Assembly: GCF_016881405.1 (NCBI RefSeq)
Contig: NZ_WOFE01000002.1
Span: 415,906-479,905, forward strand
Direction: 5' to 3'
Source of the DNA: Deefgea chitinilytica
GTDB lineage: Bacteria; Pseudomonadota; Gammaproteobacteria; Burkholderiales; Chitinibacteraceae
DNA: 64,000 nucleotides
Positions 55,356 to 64,000 of this stretch are shown piece by piece. The notes under the pieces are model-generated. The model did no database searches, was not told the origin of the DNA, and saw nothing but the letters and a program-made list of their open reading frames with translations. Both the position numbers and the translations under genes were made by a program. The first letter of the stretch is position 1. Each line of letters begins with the position of its first letter.

Positions 55356-56294
55356 CTAGCGAATATACGGCAATGCGATTTCATCACTTCTTTGTACGCC
55401 TGAAGTCACTTTTTTACATAAGTCCAAAAAAGCAGTAATACCCGCAGTGCGATATTTTTGCTTGTGGAGTACAAAATGAAACTGACGCGCTAAATCCATA
55501 CCTGCCACCGGTAATTCAACTAAACTGCCACGACGAAATGCCTCTTTTAATGCCAAACGAGAAATACAGCCAATTCCCAGACCCGACTCGACAGCCCGTT
55601 TAATTGCCTCGGTATGCTCAAGCTCTAAACGAATATCTAACCGTGATTGCACATGGCGCATGGCGTAATCAAAGGTTTGGCGCGTCCCTGACCCTGGCTC
55701 ACGCACAATCCACGACGCAGCAATCAAATCATCCAGCGTAATCTCCTGCTGCTGAGCCAGCTTCATCGCCAACGGATGTTCAGGTGCTGCAAAAACGGCC
55801 AATTCATCGCCAATCCAAGGCACGACCTCTAAATCAGGATGCTGGCAATCCCCTTCGATCAAGCCTAAATCCAGCTCAAAATGTGCCACTTGTCGTACGA
55901 TGTGCGCGGTATTGTGCACCCCCAGTGAAATGCGACAACCCGGATGCTGACGCATGAAATCACCGATTAATAAGGTCGCCAAATAATTACCGATGGTTAA
56001 TGTCGCCCCCACACGCATCGGTCCAAATCCTGCACGTCCAGCCAACAGCGCATCAATTTCTGCAGCATGATCGAGCAGTTGCATCGCCTGTGGTAACAGC
56101 AAGCCGCCTAACTCATTGAGCTGCAAGCGCTTACCAATCCGATCAAATAAACGACGATCATAAACACGCTCTAGTTCGGCTAAAGCAGTGCTCGTTGCAG
56201 ATTGAGACAAGCCTAACTGTTCAGCCGCACGGGAAACACTCTCTCCCCGTCCCACGGCGACAAAAACCTCAAGCTGGCGCAAGGTAAAACGCAT
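55356..56294 (-). CDS. LysR-family regulator, YeiE-like
   Basis: A 312-residue regulator. The HTH reads TLRQLEVFVAVGRGESVSRA, with SQSATSTALAELERVYDRRL. The rest tracks E. coli YeiE unusually closely from memory (DLGLIEGDCQHPDLEVVPW, ELAVFAAPEHPLA, REPGSGTRQTFDYA, EAIKRAVESGLGIGCISR). YeiE responds to sulfite in E. coli and Cronobacter; CbbR-type regulators are an alternative. No obvious target operon is adjacent, since the upstream gene is a divergent GGDEF protein. Confidence 0.82.
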   Translation of the reverse strand: MRFTLRQLEVFVAVGRGESVSRAAEQLGLSQSATSTALAELERVYDRRLFDRIGKRLQLNELGGLLLPQAMQLLDHAAEIDALLAGRAGFGPMRVGATLTIGNYLATLLIGDFMRQHPGCRISLGVHNTAHIVRQVAHFELDLGLIEGDCQHPDLEVVPWIGDELAVFAAPEHPLAMKLAQQQEITLDDLIAASWIVREPGSGTRQTFDYAMRHVQSRLDIRLELEHTEAIKRAVESGLGIGCISRLALKEAFRRGSLVELPVAGMDLARQFHFVLHKQKYRTAGITAFLDLCKKVTSGVQRSDEIALPYIR

Positions 56295-56543
56295 ATCAAA
56301 TCCTTAGATAATAAATCAATAGATAATCAGAACTATAAATATTCAACCTTCCTGTGGCAAGCCTTGCTAGAGTCGATTAACGTTTAATTGGTCAGCTCAA
56401 CAGCAGCAATCCTATCGGTTCGCACAGTCAGAAATAGTATCCTTAATTCAGGCCATGCTTTTTTTGGAAATTTATCCACGTTTTCAAAACGATGGCGTGC
56501 AATTGGGTCTATATTTAAATTCTTCAATTTTGCGCCCTCTCTT

Positions 56544-58169
56544 ATGTCAGATTCAAATGCTGCCACGACGCAACTTGACCTATGGCTCAAAGAAGCTCGT
56601 AGTTGGTTTGTACCCAATTGCGCAAAAACCATAGAAATTTTGCAACCAGCCTGCCTACTTGCAAAAAAAATAGGGGATCTCACGCGTGAAGCGCAAGCCT
56701 TACTGCTCATTTCAAAAAGTCAATGGGCACTAGGCCAATTGGCGGAAGGAAATGAAACGATTGCACAGGCAGAACCTTTGATTCGAGATTTAAAAGATGC
56801 GCGCTTGAACGCCGAATTTGAAAATGCCCGAGCTGATTTATTACTTGCCAATAGCCAATACTCCCAAGCACTAAAAGCATGGAGTCAATGCCTTAAAATT
56901 GCGTTAAGTATTCATGCCTATCCTTTATACGTCGAAGCTTGCCTTGGTATTGGCAATATATTTACCGCGCAGAATAAGCATGGCGAGGCACTGCAGTGGC
57001 ATGAAACAGCACTTGAATTTGCCAAAAAAACCACTGATCGAGAACTTCTTGCCGAAAGTTTTTTACACGTCGCAGCCGATCTCATTCATTTGCACGAATA
57101 TGATCTGGCCTTGCAATTATCTAAACTCGGCGAGCCTGTATTTCTCACCAGCCAGCATAAAGCATGGCTAGCAGACTGGTATAGCTACCGAGGCGAGGCA
57201 TACCATGCGCTAGGCAAATATACCGAAGCTCAAGCATGGCTGCATGCAGCATGGGATCTCAATCAAAATTTAGATTATTTATGGAGCCAGTCGATCAATC
57301 TAATGGCACTGGGCCGCGTCTACCTAGCCCAACAGCGCAACGATGAAGCCAAGGAATATCTACTACTCGCGCTAAAAACCATACAATCATTTGGCTCACA
57401 CCCACTGCTATTACGGGTATATAGCCTACTAGCTCAATTGGGAGAAACCAACCACGATTACCAATTGGCTTGGCAATTTCGCCGTAAGTATCATGAATTA
57501 GCGATTCAGGATGCGCAGCAACTGGCCAAAGAAAAACTCACCAATGCACTAGAGCGTCGTATTAAAGACTTAGATTCTCAGCTCTTCGTTTTGCAAACTC
57601 GGCAAGAAAATAATCTATTACGGCAAAAAAATACTGCCGACAGCGAGTTATTACAGACGCTACGCAATGCGACTTTACAAGATCCGCTAACAGGTGCCAG
57701 CAATCGCCGTCATCTCGACCAAGAAATGCCACTGATGTATCAGCGTTGCATGGAAGAAAATCGCCCATTCACCATTTTGATGGTTGACTTAGACCATTTC
57801 AAACGCGTGAATGATCGCTTTGGTCATCCCATCGGTGACGACGTGATTCGCAGCTCGGCCAGCATTTTGCTGCAGTCTTGCCGTGGCGGCGACTTAGTCG
57901 CCCGTTTTGGCGGTGAAGAATTTGCACTCCTGCTACCAGGCGCCGCCGGAACCACCGCAGTTGAAGTCGCAGAACGCATTCGCAAACGAATCGAAAACTT
58001 TGATTGGCAACGCTTTCATCCCGATTTAAAAGTAAGCTGTAGCATCGGCGTTGCAGAAATGAATCAAGAGGCCAGCGCCAGCGAATTACTCAACTGCGCC
58101 GACCAAGCCCTCTATCAGGCCAAAGAAAAGGGGCGTAATCGAGTGGAGTTCTTTGATGACAACCGATGA
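56544..58169 (+). CDS. TPR-containing diguanylate cyclase
   Basis: A 541-residue soluble protein. About 350 residues of tetratricopeptide-like helices (for example AWSQCLKIALSIHAYPLYVE, HGEALQWHETALEFAKKTTD) lead into a coiled coil and a C-terminal GGDEF domain with GGEEF active site and an I-site RGGD five residues before it. No transmembrane segment. It makes cyclic di-GMP in response to a partner bound by the TPRs. The ATG at 56544 is chosen; an upstream GTG/TTG region lacks conserved sequence. Overlaps the following TPR gene by 14 bases. Confidence 0.87.
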   Translation: MSDSNAATTQLDLWLKEARSWFVPNCAKTIEILQPACLLAKKIGDLTREAQALLLISKSQWALGQLAEGNETIAQAEPLIRDLKDARLNAEFENARADLLLANSQYSQALKAWSQCLKIALSIHAYPLYVEACLGIGNIFTAQNKHGEALQWHETALEFAKKTTDRELLAESFLHVAADLIHLHEYDLALQLSKLGEPVFLTSQHKAWLADWYSYRGEAYHALGKYTEAQAWLHAAWDLNQNLDYLWSQSINLMALGRVYLAQQRNDEAKEYLLLALKTIQSFGSHPLLLRVYSLLAQLGETNHDYQLAWQFRRKYHELAIQDAQQLAKEKLTNALERRIKDLDSQLFVLQTRQENNLLRQKNTADSELLQTLRNATLQDPLTGASNRRHLDQEMPLMYQRCMEENRPFTILMVDLDHFKRVNDRFGHPIGDDVIRSSASILLQSCRGGDLVARFGGEEFALLLPGAAGTTAVEVAERIRKRIENFDWQRFHPDLKVSCSIGVAEMNQEASASELLNCADQALYQAKEKGRNRVEFFDDNR

Positions 58170-59223
58170 ATTTGACCAATATTTGCAACATACTCGGCAA
58201 GTCATGTTCTTTGAAAAACGTCCAGAATTAATGACTGCCTTAATCGAGCTAGCCCAGCAAATGGGCTACCCTTTAGGCCAAGCCAACGCACTGATGGCGC
58301 GCGGTGAGTTTTTAATTGACGTTGGTGAACAACCCTGCGCCGCCTGCAAAGACTTTCGCGACTCAGGGTTTATTGCCCGCCAACTCAACAATTGGTCGCT
58401 ACTCGCGCAAACCTTACATTGGCAAGCACAAAGCCAGTTACATCAAGGCGAATACATGCGCGCCTTGGACATCTGGTTACAAGCATTACAAACCGCGGTG
58501 GAGGCAGAAGACAGTCGCGCATTTATCCGTGGTTACTCTGGCATCGCCCAAGTTTGCTTGGTATTTGGCCAATTGGAAATTTCGCTTGATTACCAACGCC
58601 GCGCCTTAAGTCTAGCCGACAACGTCAATGATCCCGCACTGGTCATGGAATGCACCTTGGCGCTGGTTGCCACCTGTTTGCGCTTGCAGCAATTCGATGA
58701 AATGAGCGTATTACTGTCACGCTTACGCACACAACTGCAAATCACGCCACATTTAGAAAATCAGGCCGAATATCACATCTACAACGGTTTGATTTTGCTT
58801 CATCACGACAATGTGAATGAAGCAAATGAGCACTTGCAATTAGCGCGGGTGCTCGCTCAACAAATCGGCGGCCTTTGGTGCCGCTCATATGTGGCACTGA
58901 TTCTTGGGCAAATTTATATCCGCCAGAATAAAACCGCTGAAGCACAAGCATCATTAGAACTGTGTCTACAATTGGGTGAACAAATTCGCGGTTTTTCAAT
59001 GGGGCAAGAAGCGCATTTATTACTGGAAACAATTTGCGCGCAACAAGGAGACTATCAAGGCGCACTGGTTCATCTTGAAGCCGCCCATCAAAAGCAATTA
59101 CATTTATTACAAAAACAAGCCGAACAAAAATTGTTTCGTATTTCCAAAAAACTACTCAACCAACTTGAATTGGACTTACGACTGGAACTCAGCCGAATTC
59201 GATATGCCAACAACCTTGCTTAA
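58156..59223 (+). CDS. TPR protein lacking an output domain (sister of the upstream cyclase)
   Basis: A 355-residue TPR protein. Its repeats (GEYMRALDIWLQALQTAVEA, LEISLDYQRRALSLADNVND, KTAEAQASLELCLQLGEQI) and its terminal coiled-coil-like linker (KQAEQKLFRISKKLLNQLEL) match the layout of the TPR part of the preceding GGDEF protein but stop where the GGDEF domain would begin. It overlaps the upstream gene by 14 bases, with GTGGAG before its ATG, so the two are co-made and may interact. Confidence 0.78.
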   Translation: MTTDEFDQYLQHTRQVMFFEKRPELMTALIELAQQMGYPLGQANALMARGEFLIDVGEQPCAACKDFRDSGFIARQLNNWSLLAQTLHWQAQSQLHQGEYMRALDIWLQALQTAVEAEDSRAFIRGYSGIAQVCLVFGQLEISLDYQRRALSLADNVNDPALVMECTLALVATCLRLQQFDEMSVLLSRLRTQLQITPHLENQAEYHIYNGLILLHHDNVNEANEHLQLARVLAQQIGGLWCRSYVALILGQIYIRQNKTAEAQASLELCLQLGEQIRGFSMGQEAHLLLETICAQQGDYQGALVHLEAAHQKQLHLLQKQAEQKLFRISKKLLNQLELDLRLELSRIRYANNLA

Positions 59224-59227
59224 CATA

Positions 59228-59276
59228 GGGTATATCCATCAACTTACTCATTTTTAATGCCGATAGAAGCATACCC
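59228..59276. repeat. 49-bp RGGTAT/ATACCY element, copy J
   Basis: Ends GGGTAT and ATACCC, 6-bp arms only. It starts five bases after the TPR stop and ends just before the stop of the convergent lipoprotein gene, at the same kind of location as copies A and C. Confidence 0.75.
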
Positions 59277-59280
59277 GGCC

Positions 59281-59538
59281 TTATTTAACCATGGTATGCG
59301 ACCATAATTTTTGGTTTACAAACAGGGCTTTAATTTGCAAATCGCCATTCTGCCAAACCGCACTCTCGCCTTCGATACCGAGCAAGCTTGCACTTTCAGT
59401 GCTATTTGGCTCCCCTAAAACTGCAACCACTTCAATGCGACTCATGCCTGTGCTGATTTTTTGATAATTCTCTGCCGTGATTTTACTGCACGCCACCAAC
59501 AGCAGCAGTAACAAGCCAAAACATACACGCTTTATCAT
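59281..59538 (-). CDS. Small lipoprotein, BamE/DUF3862-like
   Basis: An 85-residue lipoprotein with lipobox LLLLLLVACSK. The mature part ITAENYQKISTGMSRIEVVA with LGEPNSTESA matches the SmpA/BamE-like fold used by DUF3862 proteins (helix GMSRxEV, then LGxPN). Function unknown. It ends close to copy J; the preceding purL terminator lies upstream. Confidence 0.78.
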   Translation of the reverse strand: MIKRVCFGLLLLLLVACSKITAENYQKISTGMSRIEVVAVLGEPNSTESASLLGIEGESAVWQNGDLQIKALFVNQKLWSHTMVK

Positions 59539-59570
59539 CCCTCACCTCACAAACGACACTCTAAAAACAC

Positions 59571-59594
59571 AAAAGCAGCCCGCAGGCTGCTTTT
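59571..59594 (-). terminator. Terminator after purL
   Basis: AAAAGCAGCC, loop CGCA, GGCTGCTTTT: 10-bp perfect stem between purL and the small lipoprotein gene. Confidence 0.9.
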
Positions 59595-59611
59595 GCAAAA
59601 TAGGCTGAGGA

Positions 59612-62600
59612 TTAGCCCAAGAACACCCGCGCATTGCGGAACATTCGCAACCATGCGCCGTCTTCAGACCAATCTTCCGGATGCCATGAGTTTTGCACCG
59701 TACGGAATACGCGCTCTGGATGCGGCATCATAATGCTAAAGCGACCATCAGCCGTCGTGACCCCAGCTATGCCGTCTGGCGAACCATTCGGATTCATCGG
59801 GTACGTTTGCGTCGCTTTACCGTGGCTATCCACGTAACGCATCGCGACTAGCGCTTTGGCTTTATTGCCTTGCTGGCTGAAATTGGCAAAGCCTTCCCCG
59901 TGGCTTACCACCACCGGCATTTGGCTGCCTTCCATACCGGCAAAGAACAACGATGGCGATTTCATCACTTCAGCCATCACAAAGCGTGCTTCGAATTGCT
60001 CACTTTGATTGCGGGTAAATTTCGGCCAGTGTTCAGCCCCCGGAATAATGCCTGACAAATTAGCCATCATTTGGCAGCCATTACACACGCCCAAACCAAA
60101 GGTATCGCCGCGGTTAAAAAAGGCTTCAAACTGTTCACGCGCTGCGCCATTAAACAAGATCGATTTCGCCCAACCTTCACCAGCGCCCAATACATCGCCG
60201 TAAGAGAAACCGCCACAAGCCGCCAGACCATTAAAGTCAGCCAGTTGCACGCGGCCAGCAATTACGTCACTCATGTGAACGTCAACGGCAGCGAAACCTG
60301 CGCGAGTAAACGCGGCCCCCATTTCCACATGACCATTCACGCCTTGCTCACGCAATACCGCCACGCGTGGTTTCGCGCCTTTAGCGATATACGGCGCAGC
60401 AACATCTTCTGACGGGTTGAAACTCAACTTAGCAAACAGGCCTTTATCCGCTTTGTCGCCAATGCGCGCGTATTCAGCATCCGCACATTCAGGATTGTCG
60501 CGCAGACGTTGAATTTGCCAGCTGGTGTGGCTCCACGCGCGTTGTAAATTCACGCGAGTTTCATCCAGCAACAGGCGATTGCGTTTCTTAATTTTGAGCT
60601 TGTCATCATGATTAGTCGAACCAATTACATGCAACTCGCCAGCTAAGCCTGCGTTCATAAATGCAGCAATAACAGCAGCAGTGTCACTACGACGAACTTG
60701 CATAACTGCGCCGAGTTCTTCGTTAAACAACACGCCCATCACGCGACCATTTTCGGCGCGCTCGATGTCATCTGACGAAATTTCATCTTGTTGGCGTTGA
60801 CGCAGACGACGCTCAATACACAATTCGTCAATTTCCAAGGTCACGCCACAATGGCTAGCGAACATCATTTCAGCAATTGCAGCCACCAAACCACCATCCG
60901 AACGATCGTGGTATGCCAGTAATTTACCTTCCGCATTCAGGCGCTGTACCGTTGCAAAGAATGACTTCAAATGCGCAACATTGACCACGTCGGGTGCCCA
61001 GTTCCCCACTTGGCTATACACCTGCGCCAATGCCGAGCCACCAAGACGACATTTGCCGGTACCCAAGTCGATCAACAACAAATCGGATTCAACATCTTTT
61101 AAAACTGGCGTTAATGTTTTGGTGACGTCAGTCACGGGTGCAAAACCCGAAATCACCAAGGACAACGGCGCAGTGACTGCTTTGGCTTCGCCGTCATTCC
61201 ATACCGTTTTCATCGACAATGAATCTTTACCGACTGGAATTGACACCCCCAGTTGACGGCATAATTCCAAACCAACAGCGGCCACCGTGTCGTACAAATT
61301 GGCATCTTCACCCGGATGCCCAGCAGGCGCCATCCAGTTGGCAGACAATTTCACATCCGACAATTTTTCAATCGATGCCGCGGCCAAATTAGTCAGCGCT
61401 TCACCGACCGCCATCCGACCAGATGCGGGGCCAGAGATCAATGCAAGGGGGGTACGTTCTCCCATCGCCATTGCTTCGCCGCGTAGCGTGTTATACCCCA
61501 TCGTAGTCACTGCAACGTCCGCGACCGGAACTTGCCATGGACCCACCATCTGATCACGTGCAGTGTAACCACCTACGGTGCGGTCACCAATATTAATCAA
61601 GAAAGATTTGTCAGCGACAGACGGTAAGGCCAATACACGGTATAACGATTCTTTTAAATCCAAACCGGCAGAATCAAACGTTTTTAATTCTGGGCTCACG
61701 CGTTGTACATCGCGTGTCATTTTTGGCGGTTTGCCGAGCAACACATCCATCGGCATATCGACAGGTTTGTTTGCAAAATGCGGGTCTTCCACAGTCAATT
61801 GACGCTCGTCGGTCGTGCGGCCAATCACTGCAAACGGGCAGCGCTCACGTTCGCAAATCGCTTCAAATGTTAGCAAGTCATTTGGGTGAATACCGAGTAC
61901 ATAACGCTCTTGGCTTTCATTACTCCAAATTTCTTTCGGCGCCATGCCTTTTTCTTCGATATTTACTTTACGTAAATTAAAGACCGCGCCCATCCCAGCA
62001 TCGTTCACCAGTTCTGGGAAGGCATTCGAAATCCCGCCCGCACCAACATCATGAATCGACTGAATTGGATTTTTACTACCTAGCTGCCAACAACGATCAA
62101 TCACTTCTTGGCAACGGCGTTGCATTTCTGGATTACCACGTTGTACCGAATCAAAATCTAGATCCGCGGTGTTACTCCCCGTCTCCATCGATGAAGCGGC
62201 ACTCCCCCCCATACCGATTAGCATGCCAGGTCCGCCAAGTTGAATCAGCAATGAGCCATCAGGTAAATCGTTTTTCTTCACGTGCAAAGCACTGATATTG
62301 CCCATGCCGCCAGCAATCATAATCGGTTTGTGGTAACCGCGGCGCTCGCCGTTAAAATCAAGTTCAAAGGTACGGAAATAGCCTGCTAAGTTCGGACGAC
62401 CAAACTCATTATTAAATGCTGCGGCACCGATTGGACCTTCAATCATGATATCGAGTGCACTAGCAATACGATCTGGCTTGCCGTATGCGGTTTCCCATGG
62501 CTGAACGTGGCCTGGCAAATTCAAATTCGAAACCGTAAAGCCACAAAGACCCGCTTTCGGTTTCGAACCACGACCCGTCGCACCTTCATCGCGAATTTCA

Positions 62601-63556
62601 CCGCCAGAGCCGGTTGCGGCACCAGGGAATGGAGAAATCGCGGTTGGATGATTGTGGGTTTCCACTTTCATCAAAATATGCGTTTCTTCCTGTGTGAATG
62701 CATATTCAGCACCATTTGCGGCAGGGAAGAAGCGTTCAGTCAGCGCGCCTTCAATCACCGATGAGTTATCGGAATACGCCACCACCGTGCCTTCTGGTGT
62801 AGCTTTATGCGTTTCACGGATCATGCCAAACAAACTGTAATCTTGGGCTTGACCATCGATAATAAAATTAGCGTTGAAAATCTTATGGCGGCAATGTTCT
62901 GAATTCGCTTGGGCGAACATTGTCAGCTCAACGTCGCTTGGATTGCGACCGAGTTTGGTGAAATTCTCGACTAAATAGTCAATCTCATCTTCTGATAACG
63001 CTAAACCATATTCACTGTTAGCTTTGACCAGCGCCGCCTTGCCGCCTTGCAACACATCAACGATTTCCAGCGGTTTCGGCTCAAAGTGACGGAACAATTC
63101 ATTACCCGCCGCCAAACCTTCAAACACTTGCTCGGTCATCCGATCATGAATCAGTGGTAATAAAATGTTCTTTTCTGCTGTAGAGAGTGCTGAGCCATCC
63201 GCTTTATAGGCATAAATCGCCATGCCACGCTCAATACGCGCCACTTTGCCAGATAATCCACAGTGCAAGGCAATATCTGTTGCCTTTGACGACCACGGAG
63301 AAATCGTGCCTAAGCGCGGCAATACCAGCAACGGTGTGCCTTGTGCAAGAGCGAGATCTGCGGGCTCGCCATAACTCAAAATACGCTCAACGACGGCTAG
63401 ATCATCATTGCTTAAGGCTTGTTCTTGTTCAATAAAATGCCAGAATTCGGCGTACAGATTGGCAACAATGCCTTGCGCCGCGAGGCTAGCTACGAGTTTC
63501 TCAATCCGAAACGAAGAAAGTGCGGCACCGCCGCGAAGTTGGAGCACATCAACCAT
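59612..63556 (-). CDS. purL: Phosphoribosylformylglycinamidine synthase PurL
   Basis: A 1314-residue single-chain FGAR amidotransferase for de novo purine synthesis, close to the E. coli length (1295). Recognised parts: the N-terminal PurS-like region, the ATP-grasp-like synthase with [21 protein letters not shown] (as [13 protein letters not shown]), [18 protein letters not shown], and the C-terminal glutaminase [11 protein letters not shown] with catalytic Cys and HPERVFR. The ATG at 63556 yields the family start [22 protein letters not shown] precedes it. One exact end-pair of the 49-bp family with a single mismatch lies inside (61450-61498). Confidence 0.96.
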   Translation of the reverse strand: MVDVLQLRGGAALSSFRIEKLVASLAAQGIVANLYAEFWHFIEQEQALSNDDLAVVERILSYGEPADLALAQGTPLLVLPRLGTISPWSSKATDIALHCGLSGKVARIERGMAIYAYKADGSALSTAEKNILLPLIHDRMTEQVFEGLAAGNELFRHFEPKPLEIVDVLQGGKAALVKANSEYGLALSEDEIDYLVENFTKLGRNPSDVELTMFAQANSEHCRHKIFNANFIIDGQAQDYSLFGMIRETHKATPEGTVVAYSDNSSVIEGALTERFFPAANGAEYAFTQEETHILMKVETHNHPTAISPFPGAATGSGGEIRDEGATGRGSKPKAGLCGFTVSNLNLPGHVQPWETAYGKPDRIASALDIMIEGPIGAAAFNNEFGRPNLAGYFRTFELDFNGERRGYHKPIMIAGGMGNISALHVKKNDLPDGSLLIQLGGPGMLIGMGGSAASSMETGSNTADLDFDSVQRGNPEMQRRCQEVIDRCWQLGSKNPIQSIHDVGAGGISNAFPELVNDAGMGAVFNLRKVNIEEKGMAPKEIWSNESQERYVLGIHPNDLLTFEAICERERCPFAVIGRTTDERQLTVEDPHFANKPVDMPMDVLLGKPPKMTRDVQRVSPELKTFDSAGLDLKESLYRVLALPSVADKSFLINIGDRTVGGYTARDQMVGPWQVPVADVAVTTMGYNTLRGEAMAMGERTPLALISGPASGRMAVGEALTNLAAASIEKLSDVKLSANWMAPAGHPGEDANLYDTVAAVGLELCRQLGVSIPVGKDSLSMKTVWNDGEAKAVTAPLSLVISGFAPVTDVTKTLTPVLKDVESDLLLIDLGTGKCRLGGSALAQVYSQVGNWAPDVVNVAHLKSFFATVQRLNAEGKLLAYHDRSDGGLVAAIAEMMFASHCGVTLEIDELCIERRLRQRQQDEISSDDIERAENGRVMGVLFNEELGAVMQVRRSDTAAVIAAFMNAGLAGELHVIGSTNHDDKLKIKKRNRLLLDETRVNLQRAWSHTSWQIQRLRDNPECADAEYARIGDKADKGLFAKLSFNPSEDVAAPYIAKGAKPRVAVLREQGVNGHVEMGAAFTRAGFAAVDVHMSDVIAGRVQLADFNGLAACGGFSYGDVLGAGEGWAKSILFNGAAREQFEAFFNRGDTFGLGVCNGCQMMANLSGIIPGAEHWPKFTRNQSEQFEARFVMAEVMKSPSLFFAGMEGSQMPVVVSHGEGFANFSQQGNKAKALVAMRYVDSHGKATQTYPMNPNGSPDGIAGVTTADGRFSIMMPHPERVFRTVQNSWHPEDWSEDGAWLRMFRNARVFLG

Positions 63557-64000
63557 GTCTGCTATCCAAATTTGGCTAAGAATCAAAGGTGTAATGATAC
63601 CGAAAAAAGGCCAACTTCGCAGGCTAGGCTTATGTTTATTCGTAATTTTTATAAATAAAACGCCCTACAGCAACTCAGTGCATGCGTTTACCTCAAGCCG
63701 CCCACAATTAATAAGAAGTAAAAATAAATATTTGCAAATTGCTTCAGCATCATGCCTTAAGATGAAAGCCCAAACCGAGTCCACAAAATCAATACACAAC
63801 TCATGCCTTGGCAACAAAAAATGGTTCTATTACCTCAAGCCATATCACCGCATTGGTAAATCAACTCAACAATATTGCAAACTTAAGTCGTTACCAACCC
63901 ATCCGCCAAGCTATTAAAACTGGACTATGCTTGATTCAAAAACTAGATGTATTACCTGTTAGAGATTACAAAACAATGCCTTTGGAGCAATACCCACGCT
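63557..64000. other. Region upstream of purL with no gene
   Basis: About 440 bp to the window edge. I see no credible ORF, no PUR-box palindrome and no RNA gene. The only recognised element is variant copy M of the 49-bp family (63947-63995). The purL promoter should lie here. Confidence 0.5.
63947..63995. repeat. 49-bp element, ATGTAT variant, copy M
   Basis: Left end ATGTATT and right end GGAGCAATACCC. Together with copy K it defines an ATGTAT-ended subtype; the two centres are otherwise different. Confidence 0.65.

Noticed and set aside
61450..61498. Possible 49-bp family member in purL (GGGTAC ... ATACCC)
   Set aside because: One mismatch at the left end; not counted among the exact copies.
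63408..63917. Open frame of 169 codons opposite and beyond the purL start
   Set aside because: It is mostly antisense to purL, has no family pattern and no ribosome site.

Overview
The window looks like a chromosomal segment of a betaproteobacterium, most likely order Neisseriales and possibly the Chitinibacteraceae/Chromobacterium side. This is inferred from the protein families and gene orders (cysE-iscRSUA-hscBA-fdx-iscX, yicC-gmk-rpoZ-spoT, birA-coaX, pepP-ubiH, metE/metR divergent) and from a PEP-CTERM protein. No database search was possible. I see no rRNA, tRNA, insertion sequence, prophage or CRISPR array. Coding is dense and mostly housekeeping.

Layout. 1-1255: the end of a GH13 alpha-glucosidase, convergent with a YggL-like protein. 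1437-8635: cysE, then the complete ISC iron-sulfur cluster operon (iscR, iscS, iscU, iscA, hscB, hscA, fdx, iscX), preceded by two abutting IscR-type boxes. The operon is interrupted by a broken TonB-like lipoprotein gene and by heptamer-repeat islands. 8756-14455: a degenerate HD-GYP protein, an EF-hand protein, a DUF2322-like protein, the DEAD-box helicase rhlE, prmB and a diguanylate cyclase. 14776-17399: the metNIQ methionine importer. 17524-20719: a CHASE2 adenylate cyclase, an SH3-like protein and an M48 peptidase in one overlapping operon. 20894-23830: pepP, a small membrane protein, ubiH. 23899-33222: a GAF protein, the divergent metE/metR pair, a solute-binding protein, an Sfp-type phosphopantetheinyl transferase and a giant DUF748/AsmA-like protein. 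33704-38260: a STAS-like protein, hslV, birA, coaX and a SPOR-like protein. 38729-41886: a PEP-CTERM protein and a FlgP/FlgT-like cluster. 42124-45802: trmB, gmhA, a GNAT enzyme, thiG, thiS, a DUF4870 protein. 45866-49868: yicC-gmk-rpoZ-spoT. 49955-53683: a Ser/Thr kinase with a PP2C phosphatase, ecotin, and an intact HD-GYP protein. 54326-59538: a BON/OmpA-like protein, a YeiE-like LysR regulator, a TPR-GGDEF protein and its TPR-only neighbour, and a small lipoprotein. 59612-63556: purL.

Functional themes are cysteine and methionine supply (cysE, metNIQ, metE/metR) feeding Fe-S assembly, second-messenger signalling (cAMP, c-di-GMP, (p)ppGpp), and envelope or flagellar accessory proteins.

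The most unusual signal is a dispersed family of elements exactly 49 bp long, bounded by RGGTAT and ATACCY with a variable 37-bp centre. Ten exact copies are present at 831, 4576, 13107, 25868, 26250, 35566, 36034, 44087, 54166 and 59228. Three more (29561, 44996, 63947) have one end changed to ATGTAT/ATACAT. Three exact copies lie inside metE (two) and birA without obviously lengthening the proteins. That suggests a constrained pair of sites at fixed spacing rather than only an inserted repeat. I do not recognise this family.
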